A stretch of DNA of 64,000 bases from JAJDXO01 sp965221855 (GCA_965221855.1 CBDCSV010000006.1:310001-374000), one strand, 5' to 3'. Positions 18,056 through 26,696 are shown, numbered from the stretch's first letter. The notes: generated by a model from the sequence alone, not told the origin. A program made the numbers and translations.

Positions 18056-18089
18056 GTACTCAATATAATCAAAATTGAATACGAAACAA
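18056..18089 (-). promoter_or_regulatory. ParDE promoter with overlapping operator
   Basis: On the minus strand a -35 TTGTTT (18084-18089) and a -10 TATATT (18062-18067) are 16 bp apart. The inverted repeat GTATTCAAT (18074-18082) and ATTGAGTAC (18056-18064), matching at 8 of 9 positions, spans the -10 and the spacer. That is the expected place for autorepression by a ribbon-helix-helix antitoxin. Confidence 0.6.
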
Positions 18090-18118
18090 GTCGCGGCGGT
18101 GGTTTACCCCCACCTCTT

Positions 18119-18325
18119 ATGACCCTCTCACCCTTTTTTGTGACCCCCTCACCCTGACCCTCTTCCCCTGGCCTACTCCGCCGAAGTAGCCTTCGGCTAC
18201 GAAGGCTGGAAAAAAGGGGGAGAGGGGACACCACCGAAACTCCCTCGCCCCCCATCGGGGGGAGAGGGTTGCGGAGGGTTGGCGAAGCGGCAGCTGAGCC
18301 TAGCCGTAGCTGGGTGAGGGGGGTG
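18119..18325. repeat. Dispersed palindromic intergenic repeat, copy R7, with nested hairpin
   Basis: Runs from ACCCTCTCACCC and GACCCCCTCACCCTGACCCT to AGCCGTAGCTGGGTGAGGGG. The first hairpin loop holds the nested GGCCTACTCCGCCGAAGTAG...GCTACGAAGGCTGG insert (about 18170-18209). The rest of 18034-18419 contains the ParD promoter and short unassigned sequence. Confidence 0.88.
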
Positions 18326-18419
18326 GCGGCCGTGAAGACGCCCGCGCAGCCGGCCGCTCGGTTCTTGCGTGAAGACGCCCAGTTGGCCGACCCTGCCAGA
18401 CCCCAACTGGGCTGTATCG

Positions 18420-19676
18420 TCAGGTATTCATCGACTCGAAGAAGTCGTCGTTGGTCTTCGATTCCTTGATCTTGCCGAGCAGGAACTCCATGGAATCCAC
18501 CACCCCCATGGGGTTGAGGATCCGCCGGAGCACCCACATCTTCGAGAGCGTGCCCTTCTCGACCAGCAGCTCTTCCTTCCGGGTGCCGGACCGGGTGATG
18601 TCCATGGACGGCCAGGTCCGCTTGTCGGTGAGCTTGCGGTCCAGGATGATCTCCGAATTGCCGGTGCCCTTGAACTCCTCGAAGATCACCTCGTCCATCC
18701 GGGAGCCGGTATCGATCAGCGCCGTCGCGATGATGGTCAGCGAGCCGCCCTCCTCGATGTTCCGCGCCGCGCCGAAGAACCGCTTCGGGCGCTGCAGCGC
18801 GTTGGCGTCGACGCCGCCGGTCAGGACCTTGCCCGAAGACGGCACGACGGTGTTGTAGGCCCGGGCGAGCCGGGTGATGGAATCCAGCAGGATCACCACG
18901 TCCCGCTTGTGCTCGACCAGCCGCTTGGCCTTTTCGATGACCATCTCGGTGACCTGGACGTGACGGGTGGCGGGCTCGTCGAAGGTGGACGAGATCACCT
19001 CGCCCCGCACCGAGCGCTGCATGTCGGTCACCTCCTCGGGGCGCTCGTCGATGAGCAGCACGATCAGGTAGCACTCGGGGTGGTTCTCGGCCACCGCATG
19101 GGCGATGTTCTGCAGCATCACCGTCTTGCCGGTCCGGGGCGGGGCGACGATCAGCGCCCGCTGGCCCTTGCCGACCGGGGTGATCAGGTCGAGCACGCGA
19201 AGGGTCGGGTCCTTGTATTTGGGATCGTCGACCTCCATGCCGATCCGCTCCTCGGGGTAGAGCGGCGTCAGATTGTCGAAGTTGATCCGGTGGCGGACCG
19301 CTTCGGGCTCCTCGAAGTTGATGTCCTTGACCTTGAGCAGCGCGAAATAACGCTCGCCGTCCTTGGGCGCGCGGATCTGCCCCTCGACCGTATCGCCGGT
19401 GCGGAGTCCGAAACGGCGCACCTGGCTGGGCGAGACATAGATGTCGTCCGGGCCGGGCAGGTAGTTGGCTTCCGGGGAGCGCAGGAAACCGAAGCCGTCC
19501 TGAAGCACTTCCAGGACGCCGTCGCCGAAGATGGGCACGTCGTTCTCCGCCAGCTGCTTCAGGATGGCGAACAGCATGTCCTGCTTGCGGAGCGTGCTGG
19601 CGTTCTCGATTTCCAGTTCCTCGGCGAACTGCAGCAGTTCGGTGGGGGACTTGGACTTCAGGCTTTGCAGATTCAT
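18420..19676 (-). CDS. rho: Transcription termination factor Rho
   Basis: A 418-residue hexameric RNA helicase. The Rho N-terminal helix domain spans ~1-45 (SPTELLQFAEELEIENASTL). The cold-shock-like RNA-binding domain spans ~50-125 (GVLEVLQDGFGFLRSP). The RecA-type ATPase has Walker A APPRTGKTVM (~178-187), LIVLLIDERPEEVTDM and Walker B VVILLDSITRLARAYN. The secondary RNA-site loop SGKVLTGGVDANALQRPKRFFGAARNIEEGG is intact. I chose ATG 19676 (MNLQSLKSK), the usual alphaproteobacterial start, over 19757. It lies downstream of hemE-hemH-hemJ in the same direction but is separated by repeat R8, so it probably has its own promoter. Confidence 0.97.
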   Translation of the reverse strand: MNLQSLKSKSPTELLQFAEELEIENASTLRKQDMLFAILKQLAENDVPIFGDGVLEVLQDGFGFLRSPEANYLPGPDDIYVSPSQVRRFGLRTGDTVEGQIRAPKDGERYFALLKVKDINFEEPEAVRHRINFDNLTPLYPEERIGMEVDDPKYKDPTLRVLDLITPVGKGQRALIVAPPRTGKTVMLQNIAHAVAENHPECYLIVLLIDERPEEVTDMQRSVRGEVISSTFDEPATRHVQVTEMVIEKAKRLVEHKRDVVILLDSITRLARAYNTVVPSSGKVLTGGVDANALQRPKRFFGAARNIEEGGSLTIIATALIDTGSRMDEVIFEEFKGTGNSEIILDRKLTDKRTWPSMDITRSGTRKEELLVEKGTLSKMWVLRRILNPMGVVDSMEFLLGKIKESKTNDDFFESMNT

Positions 19677-19898
19677 TTCCGACACAGGCTTGAATCTCGT
19701 GTTGTGGGGGGGTCCGGGGCAGCCGCGGGCGCGGATCGGAAAAGCGGTTCCCGCCAACGGCGTGTCCGGAACCCTCTGGATATGTCTTGAAAGGCGGGCC
19801 GCTTGACGAACGGCCCCTTACTATTGAATGACACTTAGCCCAACGGCCCGGGGTAAGTCAAATCAAGAATACGGATTAAGAGTACGGGGCGGCGCGGC

Positions 19899-20092
19899 CG
19901 CACCCTCTCCCCCTCGAAGGGGGAGAGGGGACACCACCGAAACTCCCTCGCGATTTATTCCCTCGCCCCCTGAAAGGGGGAGAGGGATGCGGAGGCTTGG
20001 CGAGCTAGGGCACAAAGCGAACGCAAAGGTCAATTCTGCGAATTGACCGGGACTGCCCGACCGAGCCTTAGCCGTAGCTGGGTGAGGGGGTG
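19899..20092. repeat. Dispersed palindromic intergenic repeat, copy R8, with a second insert
   Basis: Contains CCCTCTCCCCCTCG/GAAGGGGGAGAGGG, a second CCCCTGAAAGGGGG hairpin and the AGCCGTAGCTGGGTGAGGGG end. Unlike other copies, its arm is interrupted at about 20009-20062 by extra sequence holding a perfect palindrome GGTCAATTC-TGC-GAATTGACC (20028-20048). The 19677-20096 gap otherwise contains only the rho upstream region. Confidence 0.85.
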
Positions 20093-20096
20093 GACC

Positions 20097-20546
20097 CTAA
20101 AACGGCCGGACCACCGCCAGAATGACGATGGCGGCCATCAGGACGGCCGGGACCTCGTTCATCCGCCGGTAGAATTTCGCCGGGCGGGCGTTTTCGTCCC
20201 GTTCGAACGCCTTGCGCCAGCGGGCCATCAGGTGATGCATGACGAACAGCGCGGCGACCAGCGCCAGCTTGGCGTGCAGCCAGCCGTCCCGCCACTGATC
20301 GGCGCCCAGGTTGGCCAGCAGGATCCCGCCGAAGACCAGGGCGGCGATCATCGCCGGATTGACGATGGCGCGGAGCAGGCGGCGCTCCATGACCTTGAAG
20401 GTCTCCGACTGGCCGGAGCCCGGTTCGGCGTCGCAGTGATAAACGAACAGCCTGGGCAGGTAGAGCATCCCGGCCATCCAGGCAATGACGGCGATGATGT
20501 GCAGGGCCTTGATCCACGGATACGCGGTTGCCGACAGTTCGATCAT
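20097..20546 (-). CDS. hemJ: Protoporphyrinogen oxidase HemJ
   Basis: A 149-residue, four-helix membrane protein of the HemJ (UPF0093) family. It oxidises protoporphyrinogen IX to protoporphyrin IX in bacteria lacking HemG/HemY. Conserved segments are YPWIKALHIIAVIAWMAGMLYLPRLFVYH (heme-ligand histidines) and WLHAKLALVAALFVMHHLMARWRK. It is 10 bp downstream of hemH, so the last two pathway steps are encoded together. The translation predicts helices at ~12-30, ~60-80, ~88-106 and ~130-147. Confidence 0.95.
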   Translation of the reverse strand: MIELSATAYPWIKALHIIAVIAWMAGMLYLPRLFVYHCDAEPGSGQSETFKVMERRLLRAIVNPAMIAALVFGGILLANLGADQWRDGWLHAKLALVAALFVMHHLMARWRKAFERDENARPAKFYRRMNEVPAVLMAAIVILAVVRPF

Positions 20547-20556
20547 GGAAGATTCC

Positions 20557-21612
20557 TCATGCTTTCATAGGCCTTTCAGGGGGCCGGCAGGGACATGTCC
20601 GCCAGCTTTCGGGGCACAGCCGGTTCCCGTCCGCCGGCGCCGGCCCGTCTCCCCGGGGCGCCGGGTTCAGCACCTGATGGGCGAGGGCGGAAATGAAACT
20701 GGGGTGAGTGCCGACGGCGGGGACGCGGAGGTATTGGGGAAGCTTCAGCTCCCGCGCGCGGCCGGCATATTCGATATCGAGCTCGACGAGGGTTTCCGAG
20801 TGCTCGGAAACGAAGGCGATGGGCAGCACGGCGACGCCGGTTCCGTCCGCCGCGGCGCGGGCCAGTTCCGCATCGAGGGAGGGCGCGATCCATTCCAGCG
20901 GCCCGACCCGGCTTTGATAGCAGACCCGCCAGTCCTCCGGCCCGAGCCCGGCGGCCCCGGCCAGTTTCTCCGCCGTCCGTTCGACCTGCCACTGGTAGGG
21001 GTCGCCTGCTTCCACCACCTTTTTCGGCAGGCCGTGGGCCGAGAACAGCACCCGCAATTCGGCATCGCCCGCTTCGGCCAGCTTCCGTTTCAGGAGATCC
21101 GCCTGGGCGGCGATCCAGCCATCCGCCAGGGGATAGCAGCAGATGGCGCGGGTTTCCGCCGCGATCCCCCGTTTCGCCGCGGCGCGCCGCCAGTCCCCGA
21201 TGGAAGAGCCTGTGGTGGTCGTCGAAAACTGGGGATAGAGGGGCAGCAGAACGATGCGGTCCGGCCCGAAGGCCTCGACCTCGGCCGCCGTCTCAGGGGC
21301 GAACGGATGCCAGTAGCGCATGGCGACGAACACCCGGTACTCGTCCGGTCCCGAGGCATCGAGCTCGGCTTCGAGGGCGGCGGCCTGCTCCCGCGTCAGG
21401 GCGAGCAGCGGCGAGCCGCCGCCGAGACGGCCGTAGATTTCCCGGGCGACGGGCGCCCGGCGCCGGGCGATCAGCTTCGCCAGCAGCCAGCGGAGCGGGC
21501 CCGGAAGACCGATGATCGCGGGATCGTTGAACAGGTTGAACAGGAACGGCCGGATGGCGCCGGGCCCGTCCGGTCCGCCGAGATTGAACAGCACGACGGC
21601 GGTCCTGGTCAC
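20557..21612 (-). CDS. hemH: Ferrochelatase
   Basis: A 351-residue enzyme inserting Fe2+ into protoporphyrin IX. Family blocks include AVVLFNLGGPDGPGAIRPFLFNLFNDPAII at the N-terminus, QFSTTTTGSS, LRVLFSAHGLPKKVVEAGDPY (with the catalytic histidine) and PIAFVSEHSETLVELDIEY. The ATG at 21612 overlaps the hemE stop by 4 bp (ATGA), so translation is probably coupled. The C-terminal tail beyond ALAHQVL is arginine/proline-rich with several cysteines (CPESWRTCPC). I cannot say whether they bind anything. Confidence 0.97.
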   Translation of the reverse strand: MTRTAVVLFNLGGPDGPGAIRPFLFNLFNDPAIIGLPGPLRWLLAKLIARRRAPVAREIYGRLGGGSPLLALTREQAAALEAELDASGPDEYRVFVAMRYWHPFAPETAAEVEAFGPDRIVLLPLYPQFSTTTTGSSIGDWRRAAAKRGIAAETRAICCYPLADGWIAAQADLLKRKLAEAGDAELRVLFSAHGLPKKVVEAGDPYQWQVERTAEKLAGAAGLGPEDWRVCYQSRVGPLEWIAPSLDAELARAAADGTGVAVLPIAFVSEHSETLVELDIEYAGRARELKLPQYLRVPAVGTHPSFISALAHQVLNPAPRGDGPAPADGNRLCPESWRTCPCRPPERPMKA

Positions 21613-22637
21613 GCGCGCCTCACCAGGTCGACCACCCGGCCCACATGCTCCGGCGGGGTCGCCGGGATGATCCCGTGGCCGAGATTGAAGATGTGGGGTC
21701 CGCCCGCGAAGGCCTCGACGATCCGCCCGACCTCCTCGTCCAGCGCCGCGCCGCCGGCCGCCACCAGCAGATTGTCGAGATTGCCCTGGACCACGGTCCG
21801 GGATTGAAGATGCTCCGCCGCCCAGCCGAGGGGAACCGAGACATCGAGGGAAACCGCATCGATGCCGATGTCCCGGACATAGTCGGCATAGAGGGCGCCG
21901 GCGCCCCTCGGGAATCCGATCACCGGGATATGGGGGTGTGCCGCCTTGACGGCCGCGACGATCCTTTTGGCCGGCTCCACGGACCAGCGGCGGAACTGGG
22001 CTTCGCTCAGGACCCCCGCCCAGCTGTCGAACAGCTGCAGCGCCTCGGCGCCGGCCTCCGCCTGCCGGATGAGATACGCCGCCGTCGCCTCGACCAGGAG
22101 ATCGATCAGGGCGCGGAATTTTTCCGGATCATTGTAGGCCCAGCCCCGGACATCGGCGTAATCCCTGCTCGAGCCGCCTTCGGCCATGTAGGCGGCGACG
22201 GTCCAGGGCGCACCGGCGAACCCGATCAGGGCGGTGTCCGCCGGCAGCTCGGCGCGGAGTCGGGAGACGGCCTCGTAGACATTGGCCAGGTGCGAGTGGA
22301 AATCATCCATTCCAAGTCCCGCCAGGGGATCGGAGCGATCGACCGGCTCCAGCCTCGGCCCGGACCCGGCCTCGAACCAGACCCTCTGGCCCAGCGCGTC
22401 CGGCACCACCAGGATGTCGCTGAACAGGATGGCGGCATCGAAGCCGTAGCGCCTGAGGGGCTGCAGCGCGGCCTCCACCGCCATCTCCGGGGTGTAGCAG
22501 AAATCGAGGAAATTCTCCGCCCGGCGGCGGAGTTCCCGGTATTCCGGCAAATACCGTCCCGCCTGGCGCATCATCCAGACCGGCGGAGTTTCGGTTCGGG
22601 CGCCGCCGAGAACCTGAAGGAGTTTCTTTTCTGTCAT
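21609..22637 (-). CDS. hemE: Uroporphyrinogen decarboxylase
   Basis: A 342-residue enzyme of heme synthesis that decarboxylates uroporphyrinogen III to coproporphyrinogen III. It carries the signature PPVWMMRQAGRYLPEYRELR (residues ~17-36), AAILFSDILVVPDALG, GFAGAPWTVAAYMAEG and VIGFPRGAG. It is the first gene of the hemE-hemH-hemJ operon, and its start faces the probable origin region. Location of hemE next to oriC is characteristic of several Alphaproteobacteria. Confidence 0.97.
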   Translation of the reverse strand: MTEKKLLQVLGGARTETPPVWMMRQAGRYLPEYRELRRRAENFLDFCYTPEMAVEAALQPLRRYGFDAAILFSDILVVPDALGQRVWFEAGSGPRLEPVDRSDPLAGLGMDDFHSHLANVYEAVSRLRAELPADTALIGFAGAPWTVAAYMAEGGSSRDYADVRGWAYNDPEKFRALIDLLVEATAAYLIRQAEAGAEALQLFDSWAGVLSEAQFRRWSVEPAKRIVAAVKAAHPHIPVIGFPRGAGALYADYVRDIGIDAVSLDVSVPLGWAAEHLQSRTVVQGNLDNLLVAAGGAALDEEVGRIVEAFAGGPHIFNLGHGIIPATPPEHVGRVVDLVRRA

Positions 22638-23124
22638 GCGGACCGGACGGACGGTGAAAGGGCACAGGGTTGGTTTTTCAACACATCCCTATAACAATCT
22701 AAATAAAAATAAAAAGGTTGTAGTTGTTGTTGGAAGGAGGCAAAGCGGGGATTAAAGGTTTTCCACAGGCTTTCCGGCATTTTTGCGGCAGCCCGGAATT
22801 CCGGCCCCCGGATGTGCGGAAAACCGGGAGAATTCCGTTGGATGGCGGAAAATCGGGCCGTCATCCTCGTGTTATATTGAGCGTCATTATGAGCGTCATA
22901 TCCGGTGAAAAGCGGGGATAAGGGGTTTCGCGGGCGAAATAGGGAGCGGATGGGCGCGGTTCGGATAACTTTCGGCATGCTGTATAAGCCGTCTCCCGGA
23001 TTCCGGCCGAACTTGGCCCGATCAGGCGAAAACCGGTTCCGGCCATGTGTTCCCGGACTTATCCCCGGCGCTGGTGTATAACTGGGACCGGCCAACCGCG
23101 GAACGAGCCCGAAGCACCGATTTC
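22638..23124. other. Probable chromosomal replication origin (oriC)
   Basis: A 487-bp non-coding region between divergent hemE and ppsR. It holds an AT-rich tract (about 22690-22728). A DnaA-box-like TTTTCCACA lies at 22759-22767. Related motifs are TTATCCCCG at 23059-23067, its inverted form CGGGGATAA at 22913-22921, and CGGGGATTA at 22746-22754. A pair of direct repeats GAGCGTCAT lies at 22879-22887 and 22891-22899. In Caulobacter and Rickettsia the origin lies beside hemE, with an RP001-like gene on the other side. No gene is visible in this stretch. Assignment is by synteny plus motifs, not by skew analysis. Confidence 0.7.
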
Positions 23125-23946
23125 ATGAGCGAATTTCATCTCTATCTCATTTCGGACTCCACCGGCGAGACCGTCCAGTCCGTATCGCGCGCCTGCCTGG
23201 TGCAGTTCGACGACGTGGAGCCGGTCGAGCATCTCTGGAATATGGTCCGCAACGTCCGTCAGATGGACATGGTGATCGACGATATCCGGAGCAATCCCGG
23301 CTTTGTCCTCTATACGCTGGTCGACAGCGACCTTCGCGGCCGGCTGCGGGCGGCGTGCCGCGAATTGCAGGTTCCCTGCGTCTCGGTGCTTCAGCCGATC
23401 ATGGCGGCTTTCGGCGGCTACCTCAAATCCGAAATCCACGCCCAGCCCGGCCGCCAGCATGCGCTGGACAGCGAGTATTACGCCCGGATCGAGGCGATGG
23501 ATTTCGCCATGACCCATGACGACGGCCAGACCACGTGGAATCTGGGCGAGGCCGACGTCATCGTCGTCGGCGTTTCGAGGACCTCCAAGACCCCGACCTG
23601 CATCTATCTGGCCAACCGGGGTATCAAGGCGGCGAACATCCCCATCGTCCTCGGCATGGAGCTGCCCAAGGAGCTGTTCGAGGTCAGCGGGCCGATGATC
23701 GTCGGCCTGACCAAGGAGCCTCGCAGCCTGGTTCAGGTGCGGCGCAACCGGCTCAGGATGCTCAACGAGGAGAGCGAAACCGGCTACACCGATCCGGAGA
23801 CCGTGAACGAAGAGGTCAAGTTCGCCAAGCGCCTCTACAGCAACCAGGGCTGGCCCGAGATCGATGTCACCCGGCGGTCCATCGAGGAGACCGCCGCGGA
23901 GATCATGGCGCTCCGCGCCCAGCGCCAGGAAGACGGCGGGGCGTGA
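23125..23946 (+). CDS. Pyruvate, phosphate dikinase regulatory protein (PPSR-type kinase/phosphorylase)
   Basis: A 273-residue DUF299 protein, bifunctional serine/threonine kinase and Pi-dependent phosphorylase, which controls PPDK or PEP synthase. It starts FHLYLISDSTGETVQSVSRA and has the P-loop-like GVSRTSKTPTCIYLANRGIKAANIP (about residues 149-173) and LTKEPRSLVQVRRNRL. The ATG at 23125 is preferred to 23047 because family proteins begin at this point. It is the first gene of the rightward origin-proximal operon, followed by maf with a 1-bp overlap. Confidence 0.93.
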   Translation: MSEFHLYLISDSTGETVQSVSRACLVQFDDVEPVEHLWNMVRNVRQMDMVIDDIRSNPGFVLYTLVDSDLRGRLRAACRELQVPCVSVLQPIMAAFGGYLKSEIHAQPGRQHALDSEYYARIEAMDFAMTHDDGQTTWNLGEADVIVVGVSRTSKTPTCIYLANRGIKAANIPIVLGMELPKELFEVSGPMIVGLTKEPRSLVQVRRNRLRMLNEESETGYTDPETVNEEVKFAKRLYSNQGWPEIDVTRRSIEETAAEIMALRAQRQEDGGA

Positions 23947-24545
23947 TGCCGGCGCCCGACCTCATTCTGGCCTCGGGCAGCGCCGTCCGGGCGCGGCTGC
24001 TGAGGAATGCCGGGGTTGATTTCCGCATCGAAACCTCCGGCGTCGACGAGGACGCCGTCAAGGCCGCCGCCGGGGACGGCGTCCCTCCGGCGGAAATCGC
24101 CTTGCGCCTCGCCGCCGCCAAGGCCCGCGCCATCTCGGAGAAGCGGGCCGGCGCGCTGGTCATCGGCGCCGACCAGATGCTCGAATGCGACGGCAAGCTC
24201 TTCGACAAGCCCAACCACATGGCCCAGGCGGCTGAGAATTTGCGCCAATTCAGCGGGCGCGCCCACCAACTGATCACCGCCTGCTGCCTGATGCGGGACG
24301 GCGGGACCGTCTGGGAATCGGTGGAAACCGCGCGCCTCACCATGCGGGATTTGAGCGACGGGGACATCGACGTCTATCTGTCGGCGGCCGGAGAGGACGT
24401 GCTGGGCTCGGTGGGCTGCTACCGCCTCGAGGAACTGGGGGTCCGGCTGTTCTCCGACATCGACGGGGATTTCTTCGTCATCCTGGGCCTGCCGCTGCTG
24501 GGGCTGCTGGCGCGGCTCCGCGAGCAGGGGGCTCTGGAACCATGA
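23946..24545 (+). CDS. maf: Maf-like nucleoside triphosphate pyrophosphatase
   Basis: A 199-residue Maf/Ham1-fold protein that hydrolyses non-canonical or excess nucleoside triphosphates. Recognisable are LILASGSAVRARLLRNAG (usually S-x-S-P-R-R, here SGSAVRA), GADQMLECDGKLFDKP and a C-terminal DFFVILGLPLLGLLARLRE. The start overlaps the ppsR stop (TGATG) and the end overlaps aroE by 4 bp, so the genes are translationally coupled. Confidence 0.93.
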   Translation: MPAPDLILASGSAVRARLLRNAGVDFRIETSGVDEDAVKAAAGDGVPPAEIALRLAAAKARAISEKRAGALVIGADQMLECDGKLFDKPNHMAQAAENLRQFSGRAHQLITACCLMRDGGTVWESVETARLTMRDLSDGDIDVYLSAAGEDVLGSVGCYRLEELGVRLFSDIDGDFFVILGLPLLGLLARLREQGALEP

Positions 24546-25372
24546 TCCGGGCGGGCGTCGTCGGCTGGCCGGTGGACCACAGCCTGTCTCCGACACTCCA
24601 CGGCCATTGGCTGGAGAAATATTCCATCGACGGGGAGTACGTGAAAATCCCCGTCGATCCCAAGGACTTCGAGGCCGGCATCCGGGCACTGCCCGGCCGG
24701 GGGTTTTCCGGCTTCAACGTCACCGTGCCCCACAAGGAGGCGGCGTTCGCCCTGATAGACGAGGCGGATGCGGCGGCGAAACGGCTTCGCGCGGTCAATA
24801 CGGTCACCGTGCGCCCGGACGGACGGCTCCACGGCGCCAACACGGACGGTTTCGGGTTTCTCGAAAACCTCAAGGCCGGACTGGGGCGGCCGAGCCTTCC
24901 GGACGGACCGGCCATGGTGATCGGCGCCGGCGGCGCGGCGCGGGCCGTCGTCGGCGCGCTGCTGGACGAAGGGGTGGACCATATCCGCCTCGCCAACCGG
25001 ACGGCGGCACGGGCCGAGCGCCTCGCGGCCGATTTGGGCGGTCCGGTCTCCGTCGTCGATTGGCAAATGCGGGACAAAAATCTCGCCGATGTGGCCCTTC
25101 TCGTCAACGCCACCTCCCTGGGGATGGCCAAATCGCCGCCCCTGGAATTTTCCCTCTCCGGCCTGGCGCCGGACGCGGTGGTGACGGACATCGTCTACGC
25201 CCCCCTGGAGACGCCCCTGCTGGCGGCGGCGCGGGCCCGCGGCCACCGGACCGTCGACGGGCTGGGCATGCTGCTGCACCAGGGGCGCCCGGGATTCGAG
25301 CGCTGGTTCGGCGTCGCGCCCGAGGTGGACGGCGGGTTGAGGTCCCGGATGCTCGAGGCGCTCGGCCAATGA
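24542..25372 (+). CDS. aroE: Shikimate dehydrogenase
   Basis: A 276-residue NADPH-dependent enzyme that reduces 3-dehydroshikimate in aromatic amino acid synthesis. It has the substrate-binding GWPVDHSLSPTLHGHWL, the catalytic lysine in FNVTVPHKEAAF and aspartate in GANTDGFGFLENL, the nucleotide-binding VIGAGGAARAVVGAL, and a C-terminal LGMLLHQGRPGFERWFG. Four-base overlaps with both maf (ATGA) and coaE mark a tight operon. Confidence 0.97.
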   Translation: MIRAGVVGWPVDHSLSPTLHGHWLEKYSIDGEYVKIPVDPKDFEAGIRALPGRGFSGFNVTVPHKEAAFALIDEADAAAKRLRAVNTVTVRPDGRLHGANTDGFGFLENLKAGLGRPSLPDGPAMVIGAGGAARAVVGALLDEGVDHIRLANRTAARAERLAADLGGPVSVVDWQMRDKNLADVALLVNATSLGMAKSPPLEFSLSGLAPDAVVTDIVYAPLETPLLAAARARGHRTVDGLGMLLHQGRPGFERWFGVAPEVDGGLRSRMLEALGQ

Positions 25373-25983
25373 TCATCCTCGGGCTCACCGGCTCCATCGG
25401 CATGGGCAAGACCACGGCGGCCCGCGCGTTCCGGCGCCTGGGCGTGCCGACCTACGACGCGGACGCGGCGGTTCACGCCATCACCGAAGCGGGGGGCGAG
25501 GCCGTGCCCCTGGTCCGGGCGCGTTTTCCGGACGCGGTCGCCGAAGGCGCCGTCGACCGGGCGCGCCTGGGGGAGGCGGTGTTCGACGACGCGGCCGCGC
25601 TCGCCGAGCTGGAGGCCATCCTTCATCCCATCGTCCGCCGCCGCCGGGACCGGTTTCTCAAGTTCAACGGCGCCGCCCGGCGGCGCCTCGTGGTGCTCGA
25701 CATCCCGCTGCTGTTCGAAACCGGCGGAGAGCGGAATTGCGACGCGGTGGCGGTGGTCTCCGCGCCCGCCTTCCTGCAGCGCATCCGGGTGATGTCGCGG
25801 CCCGGCATGACCGAGGAGAAGTTCGCCGGCATCCTGGCCCGCCAGATGCCCGACGGGGAAAAGCGCCGGCGGGCGGATTTCGTCATTTCCACCGGGCTCG
25901 GGCGCGAATTCGGCTTGCGCCGGATTCGGAACATTGTCAGATTGGCGGGCGACCTCACGCCTGGGAAGTGGCCGCCCAAATAG
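25369..25983 (+). CDS. coaE: Dephospho-CoA kinase
   Basis: A 204-residue P-loop kinase for the last step of CoA synthesis. Walker A is LTGSIGMGKTTAARAF (residues ~5-20), followed by GVPTYDADAAVH, an LVVLDIPLLFETG block and QRIRVMSRPGMTEEKFAGILARQ in the lid/CoA-binding region. The start codon overlaps the aroE stop. The length is standard for the family. Confidence 0.96.
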   Translation: MIILGLTGSIGMGKTTAARAFRRLGVPTYDADAAVHAITEAGGEAVPLVRARFPDAVAEGAVDRARLGEAVFDDAAALAELEAILHPIVRRRRDRFLKFNGAARRRLVVLDIPLLFETGGERNCDAVAVVSAPAFLQRIRVMSRPGMTEEKFAGILARQMPDGEKRRRADFVISTGLGREFGLRRIRNIVRLAGDLTPGKWPPK

Positions 25984-26005
25984 ACGCGAAGGAAAGGCGA
26001 CGGCG

Positions 26006-26674
26006 TTGCGGGAAATCGTCCTCGATACGGAAACCACGGGCCTCAGTCCCCGCGACGGGGACCGGATCGTCGAAATCGGCTGCATCGAACTGGTCAACCA
26101 CGTGGCCACCGGCGAAACCTACCACCAGTACGTCAACCCCGAGCGCCCCATGCCCGAGGAGGCCTTCGCCATTCACGGCCTCTCGGACGACTTCCTGAGC
26201 GGCCAGCCGGTGATGGCGGACGTGATGGACGGGTTCCTCGAGTTCATCGGCGACGCGGCCCTGGTGATCCACAACGCCGAATTCGACATGCGGTTCATCA
26301 ACGCGGAACTCGACCGGCTGGGCAGGGAGGAGCTTCCTCTGAGCCGCGCCGTGGATACGGTCCGCATGGCGCGGGAGAAGTTTCCGGGCGCGCCGGCCAG
26401 CCTCGATGCGCTCTGCCGCCGCTTCGATATCGACAATTCGGCCCGGTCCCTCCACGGGGCCCTGCTGGATGCCCAGCTTCTGGCCGAGGTGTATCTGGAG
26501 CTGATCGGCGGCCGCCAGCCGGATCTCGAACTCAAGGCCGACAGGGCGAAATCCGGGGCCCGGGCCGGATCGGCCGAGCGCCGCGAACCCCGCCCCCACG
26601 GGGCGGCCGAGGAGGAGCTGGCCGCCCACGAGGCATTCCTGGAAAAAATCGAAAATCCGGTCTGGCGCCGCTGA
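26006..26674 (+). CDS. dnaQ: DNA polymerase III epsilon subunit (proofreading exonuclease)
   Basis: A 222-residue DEDDh 3'-5' exonuclease. ExoI REIVLDTETTGLSPRDGDRIVEIGCIE carries D and E, ExoII is HNAEFDMRFINAEL, and ExoIII is LHGALLDAQLLAEVYLEL. The family normally starts with M-REIVLDTETTG, which makes TTG at 26006 the most likely start (GGAAAGG about 10 nt upstream). The only ATG in frame is at 25934, inside coaE. The charged C-terminal tail is consistent with the polymerase-binding region. This ends the oriC-proximal operon, and an accessory island follows. Confidence 0.95.
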   Translation: MREIVLDTETTGLSPRDGDRIVEIGCIELVNHVATGETYHQYVNPERPMPEEAFAIHGLSDDFLSGQPVMADVMDGFLEFIGDAALVIHNAEFDMRFINAELDRLGREELPLSRAVDTVRMAREKFPGAPASLDALCRRFDIDNSARSLHGALLDAQLLAEVYLELIGGRQPDLELKADRAKSGARAGSAERREPRPHGAAEEELAAHEAFLEKIENPVWRR

Positions 26675-26696
26675 ATCGCGGGATCGCCATCCCCCC

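Noticed and set aside
17776..19074. 432-residue minus-strand frame fusing antisense rho sequence to ParD
   Set aside because: Only the last 85 residues match a family, and a good ribosome-binding site precedes the ATG at 18033. The rest is a shadow of rho and repeat R7.
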